Shown one piece after another: positions 8,079 to 16,374 of a stretch of DNA of 64,000 nucleotides; position 1 is the first letter of the stretch; each line of letters starts with the position of its first letter. The translations under genes and the position numbers were made by a program. This DNA is from Geomonas azotofigens. GTDB lineage: Bacteria; Desulfobacterota; Desulfuromonadia; Geobacterales; Geobacteraceae. Under the pieces are notes generated by a model that was not told where the DNA came from, searched no databases, and saw only the letters and a list, made by a program, of their open reading frames with translations. Where the stretch lies: NCBI RefSeq assembly GCF_018919395.1, contig NZ_JAHLME010000001.1, positions 1,094,193 through 1,158,192 on the forward strand, in the 5' to 3' direction.

Positions 8079-8744
8079 TCAGTCTCCTTTTTTTACGGTG
8101 AACTTGTAACCGCTGAACATGCTGGAGATTTCGCCGCCATGCTCCTTGATGTCCATCAGCCAAGCGCTGTAGATGTGATTGATGACGAAGCCGAAGATGA
8201 GCCACATGCCCAGGTGGTGGGCAAGGCGCATCCCCTGCAGGGTGAAGTGAGAGTACATGAAACCAAGCGACTTGAACATGATGCCGCCCGGCGCGTGGGT
8301 GGCGTACATGGCGAAGCCGGTGAGGATCATGCCGAGGTAGACCAGGAACAGAAAGAAATAGGCCGTGGTCGCCAGCGGGTTGTGCCCCACCGTCTCGGGC
8401 ACCTGGTGCGTCTGCAGCGTGTAGTAGCGTACCATGTGCCGCAGCTTTTCCCTCCCCTTGGCGCTGAACATGGGGAAGAAGGCGCGCCAGCTGGCGTGCT
8501 CGTTGCCGATGAAGGCCCAGACCACGCGCGAGGCGACGCTCACGGTGAAGGTGTAGGCCGCCACGAAATGGATCAGGCGGATCCAGCCCATGGCGTAGTC
8601 GCTGGCGCTGGCCCCGAGTGTCACCGGGTGCCCGATCAGGAAACCGGTACCGGACAGGACCACGATGGCGAGCACGTTGATCCAGTGGAACCAGCGCAGC
8701 GGCAGTTCCCAGACGTACTGCTTGAACTTGCAACGATCCGACAT
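8079..8744 (-). CDS. hyaB: NiFe hydrogenase b-type cytochrome subunit
   Basis: A 221-residue integral membrane dihaem cytochrome b of the HyaC/CybH family. It starts with WELPLRWFHWINVLAIVVLS, giving the first haem-binding histidine, and has four hydrophobic segments (about residues 15-40, 60-85, 125-155, 175-200) with conserved histidines in HFVAAYT, HHLGMW and INHIYSAW. It passes electrons from H2 oxidation by the periplasmic dimer into the quinone pool. A strong AGGAGG site precedes the ATG; the gene begins 12 bases after the large subunit. In Geobacter naming this is hyaB (in E. coli hyaC). Confidence 0.92.
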   Translation of the reverse strand: MSDRCKFKQYVWELPLRWFHWINVLAIVVLSGTGFLIGHPVTLGASASDYAMGWIRLIHFVAAYTFTVSVASRVVWAFIGNEHASWRAFFPMFSAKGREKLRHMVRYYTLQTHQVPETVGHNPLATTAYFFLFLVYLGMILTGFAMYATHAPGGIMFKSLGFMYSHFTLQGMRLAHHLGMWLIFGFVINHIYSAWLMDIKEHGGEISSMFSGYKFTVKKGD

Positions 8745-8756
8745 GGCCCACCTCCT

Positions 8757-10454
8757 CTAGGATGCCTTCACCCTGACCATCTCCCTGCCGGTGGCGTCGA
8801 GGACGTGCACGGCGCAGGCCAGGCAGGGGTCGAAGGAGTGGATGGTGCGCAGGATCTCCAGCGGCTTTTCCGGGTCCGCGACCGGCGTCCCCAAGAGGGC
8901 CGCCTCGTAGGGGCCGGGCTGCCCCTTGCCGTCGCGCGGCGAGGCGTTCCAGGTCGAGGGGACCACCGCCTGGTAGTTCAATATCTTCTGGTCCTTGATC
9001 TTGATCCAGTGCCCCAGCCCCCCGCGCGGCGCCTCGTGCCAGCCGTAGCCGTGCGCCTCGGCGGGCCAGGTCGCGGGGTCCCACATCTCGTTGGAGTGGA
9101 TCCTCAGGTCACCCTTGGCGATGTTGCCGATCAGCTCGTCCAGCCACTTCGGGGCCTGCTGCGCGATCACCAGGCAGTCGATGCCGCGGGCGCCGGTCCT
9201 GCCCAGGGTGGAAAAGAGCGCCTCCGGGCCGACGCCCAGTTTCTTCAGCACCAGGTCCACCGCCGCCTTGGTTTCCTTGTGGCCGGAGACGTAGGCGACC
9301 AGGACGCGGGAGAGCGGCCCCACCTCCATCGCTTTCTCCTCGTAGCGCGGCGCCTTGACCCAGGAGTACTTCTTGTCCGTGTCGAGGTACTGGTAGGGGG
9401 GCTTCGGGCCGGTGTAGTTCGGCTCGCTCGCCCCTTCCCACGGGTGCAGCCCCTTCCCGTCGCCGCCGGCATCCTGGTACCAGGAATGCTCCACGTGCTC
9501 GGTGATCTTTTTCTGGTCCAGCGGCACCACCTTGGAGATGTCCCGGTTCAGTATGGCGCCGCCGGGGAGCCACGGGTTGCCCGAGGCGTCGGGGAACTCG
9601 GGGTAGCACATGTAGTTGCCGACCCCGGCGCCGATCCCGGCCCACTCCTTGTAGAAGGAGGCGACGGCGAGGAGGTCCGGGATGTAGACCTTCTCCACGA
9701 ATTCCTGGGCCTTGTGCAAAAGGCGCTTAATCTCGATCAGCTTGTCGGCGTTCAGGGCGTTCTGCGAGTCCGGGTCGATGGGGATCGACATCCCCCCCAC
9801 CAGGAAGGTCTGCGGGTGCGGGTTCTTGCTCCCGAGGATCGCGTGGATCTTGATAATGTCCTTTTGCCACTCCAGGGCCTCCAGGTAGTGGGCCGTCGCC
9901 ATCAGGTTCGCCTCCGGCGGCAGCTTGTAGGCCGGGTGCCCCCAGTAGGCGTTGGCGAAGGGGCCGAGGCGTCCGGAGGCGACGAAGGCCTTCACCTTGT
10001 CCTGCACCGCCTTGAAGTAGGTGGGGGAGTTGTTGGGCCATTCCGAGATGGAGGCGGCGAGCTGCGCGGTCTTGACCGGGTCGGCCTTCAGCCCGGAGGT
10101 GATGTCCACCCAGTCCAGGGCGTGCAGGTGGTAGAAGTGGATCACGTGGTCCTGGGTGTTCTGGATGGCGATGATGATGTTGCGGATCAGCTGCGCGTTG
10201 GGGGGGACCGGGATCTTGAGCGCGTCCTCGACGGCGCGGATGGAGGCGATCGAGTGCACCGTGGTGCAGACGCCGCAGAAGCGCTGGGTCCAGTACCAGG
10301 CGTCGCGCGGGTCGCGCCCCTTGAGGATCGTCTCTATGCCGCGGAACATGGTGCCGGAAACCCAGGCGTTGCTGATCTTGCCGCCGGAGACTTCCGCCTC
10401 GACGCGCAGGTGCCCTTCGATCCTGGTGATCGGGTCGACAACGATCTTGGTCAT
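8757..10454 (-). CDS. hyaL: NiFe hydrogenase large (catalytic) subunit
   Basis: A 565-residue Ni-Fe-carrying subunit. The N-terminal active-site motif is RFCGVCTTVHS (about residues 62-72) and the C-terminal one DPCLACAVH, followed by the 11-residue tail VLDATGREMVR... that the protease removes after His. It begins ITRIEGHLRVEAEV, typical of group 1 enzymes. The protein oxidises H2 in the periplasm together with HyaS, on whose Tat signal it is co-exported since it has none of its own. The ATG at 10454 lies 1 base after the small-subunit stop with GGAGG upstream. E. coli calls the equivalent hyaB. Confidence 0.96.
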   Translation of the reverse strand: MTKIVVDPITRIEGHLRVEAEVSGGKISNAWVSGTMFRGIETILKGRDPRDAWYWTQRFCGVCTTVHSIASIRAVEDALKIPVPPNAQLIRNIIIAIQNTQDHVIHFYHLHALDWVDITSGLKADPVKTAQLAASISEWPNNSPTYFKAVQDKVKAFVASGRLGPFANAYWGHPAYKLPPEANLMATAHYLEALEWQKDIIKIHAILGSKNPHPQTFLVGGMSIPIDPDSQNALNADKLIEIKRLLHKAQEFVEKVYIPDLLAVASFYKEWAGIGAGVGNYMCYPEFPDASGNPWLPGGAILNRDISKVVPLDQKKITEHVEHSWYQDAGGDGKGLHPWEGASEPNYTGPKPPYQYLDTDKKYSWVKAPRYEEKAMEVGPLSRVLVAYVSGHKETKAAVDLVLKKLGVGPEALFSTLGRTGARGIDCLVIAQQAPKWLDELIGNIAKGDLRIHSNEMWDPATWPAEAHGYGWHEAPRGGLGHWIKIKDQKILNYQAVVPSTWNASPRDGKGQPGPYEAALLGTPVADPEKPLEILRTIHSFDPCLACAVHVLDATGREMVRVKAS

Positions 10455-10455
10455 C

Positions 10456-11595
10456 TTAGTCCTCCTTGGTGTCCTCGCCAGGTTCCTTGTCCTTTCTCAT
10501 GGCGGAAAGCGCTCCGTGCACGACGAAGGCGCCCGCCGCACCGGCCGCGAGGCCGAGGCCGATGGCGTCGGCGGTGTGCTCGATGCCGAAGCCCGGCACG
10601 TTGGGGAGCCTCCGGTACATGGGGGACATGACGTCCCAGAACTGAGGTTCGGCGCAGCCGACGCAGGGATGACCCGAGCCGATGGGCCAGGCGGTCTTCT
10701 CGTTGTAACGCTGGGTGGGGCAGTTGTGGAAGGTGGCGGGCCCCTTGCACCCCATCTTGTAGAGGCAGTACCCCTTGCGGTGCCCCTCGTCCCCCCACTT
10801 CTCCACGTACTGTCCGGCGTCGAAGTGCGGGCGCCGCTCGCAGTTGTCGTGGATGCGCTTGCCGTAGGCGAAGAGCGGCCGGCCGTGGCCGTCGAGGGCG
10901 GGGATCTTGTTAAAGACCAAGTAGTGCACGATGGTGGCGGTCAGGTTGTCGGCGTTGCAGGGGCAGCCGGGGAGGTTGATCACCGTGGCGCCCGGGACCG
11001 CCTCCTTGACCCCCACCGCGCCGGTCGGGTTGGGGGCGGCGGCGGGGATGCCGCCGTACGAGGCGCAGTTGCCGATGGCGATGGTGGCCGCGGCGCCGCC
11101 GCAGACCTGGCGGGCGCGCTCCAGGTTCGACTTGCCCCCGACGCAGCCGTAGACCCCGCCGTCTTTCATCGGGATGGACCCCTCGATGACCGCGAAGTAC
11201 TTCCCCTTGTAGTCGGTGATGGTCTTGTCGAGCGCCGCCTCGGCCTGGTGCCCGGCGGCGGCCATGATGGTCTCGTGGTAGTCGACCGAGAGGATGTCGA
11301 GGACGATCTCCCCGACGGTGGGGTTGGCCGAGCGCAGCAGCGCCTCGCTGTCGCCGGTACAGCCCTGGAATTCCAGCCAGACTAAGGGCGGCCGTTTCAC
11401 CTCGTCCAGCGCCTGGGCCACGGACGGGGCGAAGGAGGGTGGCAGCGCCAGGGCCGCCGTGACGGTTGAGCAGAACTTGAGGAAGTCGCGTCGGGAGACG
11501 CCGCGCTCCTTCAGTATCTGGCTGATGGAAAGATCCTCATTGCGCAGGGCATCTCCCCGTGTGTCGTTACACGGCTCTGTTCTCGTCGTGCTCAT
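10456..11595 (-). CDS. hyaS: NiFe hydrogenase small (electron-transfer) subunit, Tat-exported
   Basis: A 379-residue FeS subunit. A twin-arginine signal, SRRDFLKF, lies near residue 34, and a C-terminal hydrophobic helix (about 345-365) anchors the complex. Iron-sulfur ligands are seen in GCTGD, VYGCVGG, NLPGCPC, then HDNC, YCLYKMGCKGP, HNCP and HPCVGC for the medial and distal clusters. The first proximal motif is CTGD where most group 1 enzymes have CTGC or CTCC: Asp replaces a cluster cysteine. Such a three-Cys, one-Asp proximal cluster is known from the oxygen-tolerant actinobacterial-type enzymes (group 1h); Geobacter Hya is placed near these (group 1f) and is linked to oxidative stress. 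First gene of the hya operon. Confidence 0.96.
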   Translation of the reverse strand: MSTTRTEPCNDTRGDALRNEDLSISQILKERGVSRRDFLKFCSTVTAALALPPSFAPSVAQALDEVKRPPLVWLEFQGCTGDSEALLRSANPTVGEIVLDILSVDYHETIMAAAGHQAEAALDKTITDYKGKYFAVIEGSIPMKDGGVYGCVGGKSNLERARQVCGGAAATIAIGNCASYGGIPAAAPNPTGAVGVKEAVPGATVINLPGCPCNADNLTATIVHYLVFNKIPALDGHGRPLFAYGKRIHDNCERRPHFDAGQYVEKWGDEGHRKGYCLYKMGCKGPATFHNCPTQRYNEKTAWPIGSGHPCVGCAEPQFWDVMSPMYRRLPNVPGFGIEHTADAIGLGLAAGAAGAFVVHGALSAMRKDKEPGEDTKED

Positions 11596-11811
11596 CCCGG
11601 CCTCCCTTTGCTGACAGCGAAACGGTGGACTCTTTGGCGCGTGAACCAGAACTGACAGTATATGTTATTTTAGTAGAAAGATGTTTTATTGCAAGAGGGG
11701 AAAGTGAACCAGGTGAGAAAAAAATTCACAAAAATTTAGGGTTTTGACAGTAAAACGAGAATTGTGCGGATGTGGCGGTCGATAGTTGTCAGCTCGTGGA
11801 TGTTACGCTGG

Positions 11812-11836
11812 TCCCCTCTCCCGGGGGGAGAGGGGA
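11812..11836. repeat. Perfect CCCTCTCCC hairpin element
   Basis: Arms TCCCCTCTCCC and GGGAGAGGGGA (11 bases each) flank a GGG loop. It lies 28 bases past the stop codon of the LuxR-type regulator (minus strand) and may end its message although no T-run follows. Same family as the other C/G-rich elements. Confidence 0.6.
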
Positions 11837-11864
11837 TGTGGATGCATGGGGCAGGCTCTGAAGG

Positions 11865-12500
11865 CTAGGCCAATCCCTTTTCCTGGGCATAGCGCAGCAG
11901 CGCCACTCTGCCGTCGACGTTGATCTTCTGGTAGATGTTGTGCAGGTGGACCTTGACGGTACCCTCGCTGATGCAGAGCTTGTCGGCGATCTCCTTGTTG
12001 CGCAGCCCGCCGGCCGCCATGCGCACCAGTTCGATCTCGCGCTGGGTGAGCAGGCCGGCTACCTCGCGCCCCCCTGCCTCGCGCTTCAGGAGCTTCTCCA
12101 GGGCCTGCTTGGCGGAACGGCGCTCCAGCCACTGCTCGCCGGCGTGGACCTTGCGGATGCACTGCACCAGGAACTGCGGCGCCATCTCCTTCAGGACCAC
12201 CCCCTGGATGCCGAGCATGACCGCGTCGACCATGACCTCGTCCTCGAGGGCCGCGGTGAGCAGGATCAGCCGCGCGCCGAGCTTTTCCTCGTTCACCCTG
12301 CGGGCCACCTCGATGCCGGTCAGCCCGGGCATGCGGATGTCGAGCACCGCGACATCGGGGCGGTGCCGGCGGATCTCCTCGAGCGCGTCGGGGCCGTTGC
12401 TGCAACTGGCCAGTACCTCGAAGTCCTCCTCGAAGCTGAAGAGGCCGGTCAGCCCGTTGAGGATGAGGGGGTGGTCGTCGGCGATGACCAGTCGTATCAT
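11865..12500 (-). CDS. NarL/FixJ-family response regulator
   Basis: A 211-residue regulator. Receiver (1-120): LVIADDHPLILNGL acid pocket, phospho-Asp in VAVLDIRMPGLTG, LLTAA threonine and VLKEMAP lysine. LuxR-type helix-turn-helix (about 148-205): LTQREIELVRMAAGGLRNKE then ISEGTVKVHLHNIYQKINV, which is the DNA-recognition helix. It follows the NarX-like kinase by 1 base and shares its ribosome site region with that gene's end, so the two form one two-component system. Target genes are unknown; the neighbouring hydrogenase and the C_GCAxxG_C_C gene are candidates by position only. Confidence 0.93.
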   Translation of the reverse strand: MIRLVIADDHPLILNGLTGLFSFEEDFEVLASCSNGPDALEEIRRHRPDVAVLDIRMPGLTGIEVARRVNEEKLGARLILLTAALEDEVMVDAVMLGIQGVVLKEMAPQFLVQCIRKVHAGEQWLERRSAKQALEKLLKREAGGREVAGLLTQREIELVRMAAGGLRNKEIADKLCISEGTVKVHLHNIYQKINVDGRVALLRYAQEKGLA

Positions 12501-12501
12501 G

Positions 12502-14214
12502 TTAGCCTCCTAGTTCCGTGAGCGGCAGGGTGATGTCGATGCGGGCGCCGCACTCGCTGGAATCGATGACGAGCTTTCCGTTGAGCGCGTCGATGCGCTC
12601 CCTGAGCGTCACCGGGCCGCGTTTCAGGTCGCTCAGCTGGTCCTGGTCGTAGCGCCCCAGGAAACCGAAGCCGCGCCCGTCATCGATCACGGCGATGTGC
12701 GCCCACTGCGAGTCGAAGCGGATCTCCGCGCGCAGCGTCGTGGCCTCCGCGTGACGCACCGCGTTGATCAGCGCCTCGTGCACCACGAAATAGATCTCGC
12801 GCTCGGTGCCGCGCTGCAACCGGGGCGTGGCGGGGTGGCAGGTGACCGAGCAGGCGACCTCCCACTGCCGCTTGATCCGGCCGGCCAGCTCTTCCAGCCG
12901 CTTGGTCAGGCCGAACTCCTCGGTCTTGCGCCGGGAGAAGAGGGGCTTCATATCGTTGATCTGCATCCTCAGGTCCCGCTGCTCCGAGGCGAGCAGCTGC
13001 TGGACCTGTCCGATGCTCTCCCGGGCGGCGGCCGGGTCACTGTCGATCAGGCGGTTCACCGTCGCCAGCTGCAGCCCAGCCCCGGCCAGCGACTGGAGCA
13101 GTCCGTCGTGCAGGTCGTGGGCGAGCCGCAGGCGCTCGTCGGCCGCCGCCCCCTGCTGCAGCTGTTTCAGGAGCAGGGCGTGGTCGAGCCGGGCGGCGAT
13201 CTCGTGGGCGACGATCCCACCCAGAACCAGGTCGTCAGGGGTGGGGTGTCCACGGTCCAGGGCGACCAGGTAGCCCGAGATCTTCTCACCGTCCAGGGGA
13301 GAGACGCACGCGGAGCAGATGTTGAAGGCTTTCACGAGCTCCGGGTGCAGCGCGGCGCAGTGGCGCTGCTGCAGCCCGCCCACGGTGTTGCAGACCACCA
13401 GCGCGCGGCCGGAGCCGGCATCGCGAGTGAAGAAGCTCGCCCGTTCCAGCCCTTCGGCCACGATGTCGCCAAAGACACCGGGCTCCTTCCATTCGTAGCG
13501 GCACCCCTCGGGGGTCCAGCAAAGCACGTGCAGCCAGGGCTCCTCTTCCTCCTCCCACAGGAGCACCACCCGCGGCACCCTCAGTATGGCGGCGGCGTGG
13601 CCGAGCATCCCCTGGCCGTCCGCTCCCGGCTCCTCGGGGAGGGTTTCCCTGGGCCACTGGGACAGCATGGCGAGGATCTCCCGCATCGACTCCTCGTAGG
13701 CCCCGAGGTAACCCAGCAGGCCGGCCACGACGGCGAGGTAGGCGATGCGGATGATGAAGCGGTTCAGCTCGAAATTCTGGTCCAGGAGCAGGTTGGCCGG
13801 GTAGCAGGCGAGCAGGACGGTGATGGACATCGCCGCCACGGCGGTCCAGAGCGTGCCACGCCATTGCCAGCGGAAGGTGGCGCAGACCAGGATGAAGATG
13901 AAGTAGACGAAGAACGGGCTGTTGGGGCCCGTGGTGAGGAACATGAGGCAGGCGAAAACGAGGAGGTCGATGCTGTGGGTGACCAGGTTCAGCGGGCCCC
14001 AGCCGAACCCCTTGCGCCAGATCAGTGCCCCGATCAGCAGCGAATAGATCACGTAGCCGCAGAGGATGCCGTAGGTGGTCCCGGCGTAGCGGGACGGCTC
14101 GGAAGGGTCGAGCCAGACCGCGAACAGGAAGAACGCCGACAGGATGACGCGCCCGGTGGCGATCAGGTATTCAGCCCGGGTTTTCGAGTGAAATCTCAGC
14201 TGCGTCATCGTCAT
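12502..14214 (-). CDS. Membrane sensor histidine kinase, HisKA_3 (NarX/DegS) type
   Basis: A 570-residue kinase. The N-terminal third has about six hydrophobic helices (residues 15-175; for example VIYSLLIGALIWRKG and FFVYFIFILVCATF), with no sizeable periplasmic loop, so it likely senses within the membrane or through the cytosolic GAF-like segment (about 185-345). The dimerisation box is RLRLAHDLHDGLLQSLAGAG, with the phospho-His in HDLHD, and the ATPase ends in VIDDGRGFGF and LRERIDALNGKLVIDSS. The ATG at 14214 has GCAGGAG upstream. It is paired with the NarL-type regulator downstream. The Cys-containing GAF region (CNTVGG, CSACVS) could bind a ligand or cofactor; that is inference. Confidence 0.9.
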   Translation of the reverse strand: MTMTQLRFHSKTRAEYLIATGRVILSAFFLFAVWLDPSEPSRYAGTTYGILCGYVIYSLLIGALIWRKGFGWGPLNLVTHSIDLLVFACLMFLTTGPNSPFFVYFIFILVCATFRWQWRGTLWTAVAAMSITVLLACYPANLLLDQNFELNRFIIRIAYLAVVAGLLGYLGAYEESMREILAMLSQWPRETLPEEPGADGQGMLGHAAAILRVPRVVLLWEEEEEPWLHVLCWTPEGCRYEWKEPGVFGDIVAEGLERASFFTRDAGSGRALVVCNTVGGLQQRHCAALHPELVKAFNICSACVSPLDGEKISGYLVALDRGHPTPDDLVLGGIVAHEIAARLDHALLLKQLQQGAAADERLRLAHDLHDGLLQSLAGAGLQLATVNRLIDSDPAAARESIGQVQQLLASEQRDLRMQINDMKPLFSRRKTEEFGLTKRLEELAGRIKRQWEVACSVTCHPATPRLQRGTEREIYFVVHEALINAVRHAEATTLRAEIRFDSQWAHIAVIDDGRGFGFLGRYDQDQLSDLKRGPVTLRERIDALNGKLVIDSSECGARIDITLPLTELGG

Positions 14215-14263
14215 CGTGCTCCTGCGGTCGAAGGGCGGCGTCCGAAGCGGATGTCGGCAAGCG

Positions 14264-14326
14264 TCCTACGCGTTGTAGGACTGATTTTGGAGCGGCATTT
14301 TATACACCGGTTACATGTTACGTCAA
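14264..14326 (-). promoter_or_regulatory. Promoter and inverted repeat of the NarX/NarL-like operon
   Basis: Minus-strand TTGACG (14326-14321) and TATAAA (14304-14299) are 16 bases apart. Downstream of the presumed start lies a perfect inverted repeat TCCTAC-GCGTT-GTAGGA (14264-14280), 50 bases ahead of the ATG, which could be an autoregulatory site. Both are read from sequence; function is inferred. Confidence 0.5.
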
Positions 14327-14461
14327 CGGTTTAGATGCGTTTTGGCGGATTAAAGGTGGGCAATGGCGGCGGAGCTGTCAAACGGCGGATCATCGACCAC
14401 GATTTGGCGGGCCAAGACCTCGCCCGAAGTGGAGCAGCGACGACCGGCGTAGGAAGAGGTT

Positions 14462-14495
14462 CCCGTTCCCCTTCTCCCTGCTGGAGAGGGGCGGG
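14462..14495. repeat. CCCTTCTCCC-type palindromic element
   Basis: CCCGTTCCCCTTCTCCC and GGAGAGGGGCGGGG face each other around a short loop. It lies in the interval between the kinase promoter and the C_GCAxxG_C_C gene; the rest of 14327-14571 holds no gene I can support. Confidence 0.55.
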
Positions 14496-14571
14496 GCGAG
14501 GGCGCGGACGTGGCAACGCGGGATGGGGAGAGCAGGGCCGCGCCGGTTACGGCACCGGCGCGGCGGCCACG

Positions 14572-15114
14572 CTAGATCATCTTCTCGAGGATCTCTCCGG
14601 CGCTCTTCACCAAGTTGGGGCAGCGGGTCTTGAAGAGCCCTTTGCTGTCGGCCTCTTTCATCCCCTCTTTGGTGGCCATGTTGACGCCGAGCAGCTGTGA
14701 GCACCCAAGTTCGCCGTGGCGCGCCTTGAACTCCCTGTTGAACGCCTCGACCTTCGGGAAGACCTTCCGTTCCTTGGGGCCGTAGGCGAGCCCCAGCACC
14801 ATGTAGGCCGCGGTGACGGCGCCGCATTCATGGCCGGTGGTCAGGCCCCCGGCGAAGCCGGTAGCGAGGTTGCGCGCAGCCTCGGGGGAGACCCCGTAGG
14901 CGGGGGCGTAGTTCTCCAGGATGGCCTGGGAGCAGTTCTTCGATTTCAGGAAATGCTTCCTGGCGGCATCCGGGCGCGCCGCCGCGGATTTCGCGTCGAC
15001 GGCCGCCCCGGCCTCTCCGGACAGTCCCCCCGCTGCCAGGCAGACGCCCAGACAGAGCGAGCCCTTCAACATGTCGCGCCTGCTGATCAGTTCCTTGTGC
15101 TCATCGTTGTTCAT
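14572..15114 (-). CDS. Exported C_GCAxxG_C_C family (redox-like) protein
   Basis: A 180-residue protein starting at the ATG at 15114 (GGAGG upstream); a longer frame from 15129 lacks a ribosome site. A twin-arginine motif SRRDMLKG and a hydrophobic stretch to EAGAAVDA predict Tat export. The mature part has NCSQAILENYAPAYG, HECGAVTAAYMVLG (the GCA-like block is ECGAVT), GCSQLLG and TRCPNL, the spaced cysteines that name the C_GCAxxG_C_C family. The conserved cysteines suggest binding of a metal or a redox role; no reaction is known. Tat export hints at folding with a cofactor before transport. Stands alone between the two-component and exporter operons. Confidence 0.85.
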   Translation of the reverse strand: MNNDEHKELISRRDMLKGSLCLGVCLAAGGLSGEAGAAVDAKSAAARPDAARKHFLKSKNCSQAILENYAPAYGVSPEAARNLATGFAGGLTTGHECGAVTAAYMVLGLAYGPKERKVFPKVEAFNREFKARHGELGCSQLLGVNMATKEGMKEADSKGLFKTRCPNLVKSAGEILEKMI

Positions 15115-15234
15115 GGAAAACCTCCGCAACTTTGGTGGCCGGGCGGGCCGCAGCTCGAGGGGCGTCGCCGCAGAGGATGCTTATATCACAGTATTTGAAT
15201 TATAGAAAGTGTTAAGGGGAGGGAGCCGGCTCCG

Positions 15235-16365
15235 TTACTCCAGCGACTTGCGGAAGCGGAGCACGCTCACGGTGAGCATGACGATGGCGATGAGCGCCAT
15301 GGCCGCCATCTGGGGCCAGAGTACCTCGAAACCGACCCCTTTCAGGTAGACGCTTCTCAGCACCACCTCCTGGTAACGGAGCGGGTTCAGGTAGGTGAGC
15401 CGTTGCAGCAACAGCGGCATGCTGGAGATGGGGGAGCCGAAGCCGGAGAAGATGACGGCGGGCATGATGAAGAAGAAGCTGGTCACCATGGCCTGCTGCT
15501 GCGTCGCCGAGACGGTGGAGATGAAGAGGCCGACGCCGAGCATGCACAGGATGAAGCAGACGGTACCGGCGGCGAGCACCAGGAAGCTTCCGGTGAGCGG
15601 CACCCGGAACCAGAGCGTCCCGGCCAGGCTGATCAGGGCGGTGTCCAAAAGCCCGATCAGGAAGAAGGGGATGGTCTTGCCCAGGATGAACTCGGTGCGC
15701 CGTATCGGCGTCACCATGATCTGCTCCAGGGTGCCGATCTCGCGCTCGCGCACCACGGCGAAGGCGGTCAGGGTCACCACGATCACGAGGACCAGGTTGC
15801 CGATCACGCCCGGCACGAAGAACCACTGGCTGGTCAGGTCGGGGTTGTACCAGGGGCGGCGCTCGACCACGATCTCGGGGAGGGAGGCGGCCAGGGCCGG
15901 TGCCTGGCGCTGCAAGGCCGCCATGCGGACGTCGCGGGCGAAGCCCTGCGCCACCTGGTTCACGTAGCCCAAGCCGACCAGGGCCGTGTTGGAGTTGCTG
16001 GCGTCGACGATCACCTGCAGGTGGGCGGTCTCACCCTTGTGCAACTGCCGGGAGAAGCCCGAGTTGATCTGGAGCGCCATGGTCGCCTCGCTGCGGTCGA
16101 TGAGGTCGGCGACCTCGCGCCGGTCGGCGATGCGGCGCACCTCGAAGTAGCGGCTGGCCTGGAACCGGGAGACGAGGTCGCGGCTCGCCTGGCTGTTGTC
16201 GTAGTCGACGATGGCCACCGGCACGTGCTTGATCTCCAGCGTGGCGGCATAGCCGAAGACCAGCGTCTGGATGATGGGCGGCCCGAACAAAAGGGCCCTG
16301 GCCCTCTTGTCGCGGATGACGTGCAGGAACTCCTTGATCAGCATCTGGCGCAGGCGGCCCAGCAT
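15235..16365 (-). CDS. ABC-2 type transporter permease (YbhR-like)
   Basis: A 376-residue permease with one N-terminal membrane helix (about 25-45), a large periplasmic domain (about 50-175, including DYDNSQASRDLVSRFQASRYF) and five C-terminal helices (about 180-370). The layout and the REREIGTLEQIMVTPIRRTE motif between helices 2 and 3 match the YbhR/YhhJ permeases of multidrug ABC-2 exporters. It is the last gene of a seven-gene operon (TetR, TolC, HlyD, two ATPases, two permeases). Its start is 9 bases beyond the preceding stop with GGGGG upstream. Substrate unknown; E. coli YbhFSR exports cations and some antibiotics. Confidence 0.9.
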   Translation of the reverse strand: MLGRLRQMLIKEFLHVIRDKRARALLFGPPIIQTLVFGYAATLEIKHVPVAIVDYDNSQASRDLVSRFQASRYFEVRRIADRREVADLIDRSEATMALQINSGFSRQLHKGETAHLQVIVDASNSNTALVGLGYVNQVAQGFARDVRMAALQRQAPALAASLPEIVVERRPWYNPDLTSQWFFVPGVIGNLVLVIVVTLTAFAVVREREIGTLEQIMVTPIRRTEFILGKTIPFFLIGLLDTALISLAGTLWFRVPLTGSFLVLAAGTVCFILCMLGVGLFISTVSATQQQAMVTSFFFIMPAVIFSGFGSPISSMPLLLQRLTYLNPLRYQEVVLRSVYLKGVGFEVLWPQMAAMALIAIVMLTVSVLRFRKSLE

Positions 16366-16374
16366 GTTTCCCCC

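Noticed and set aside
7560..10631. 1023-residue plus-strand frame
   Set aside because: It is the antisense of the hydrogenase large subunit, cytochrome b and protease genes; high GC keeps it open. No ribosome site, and its composition is Arg/Pro/Gly/Val-rich.
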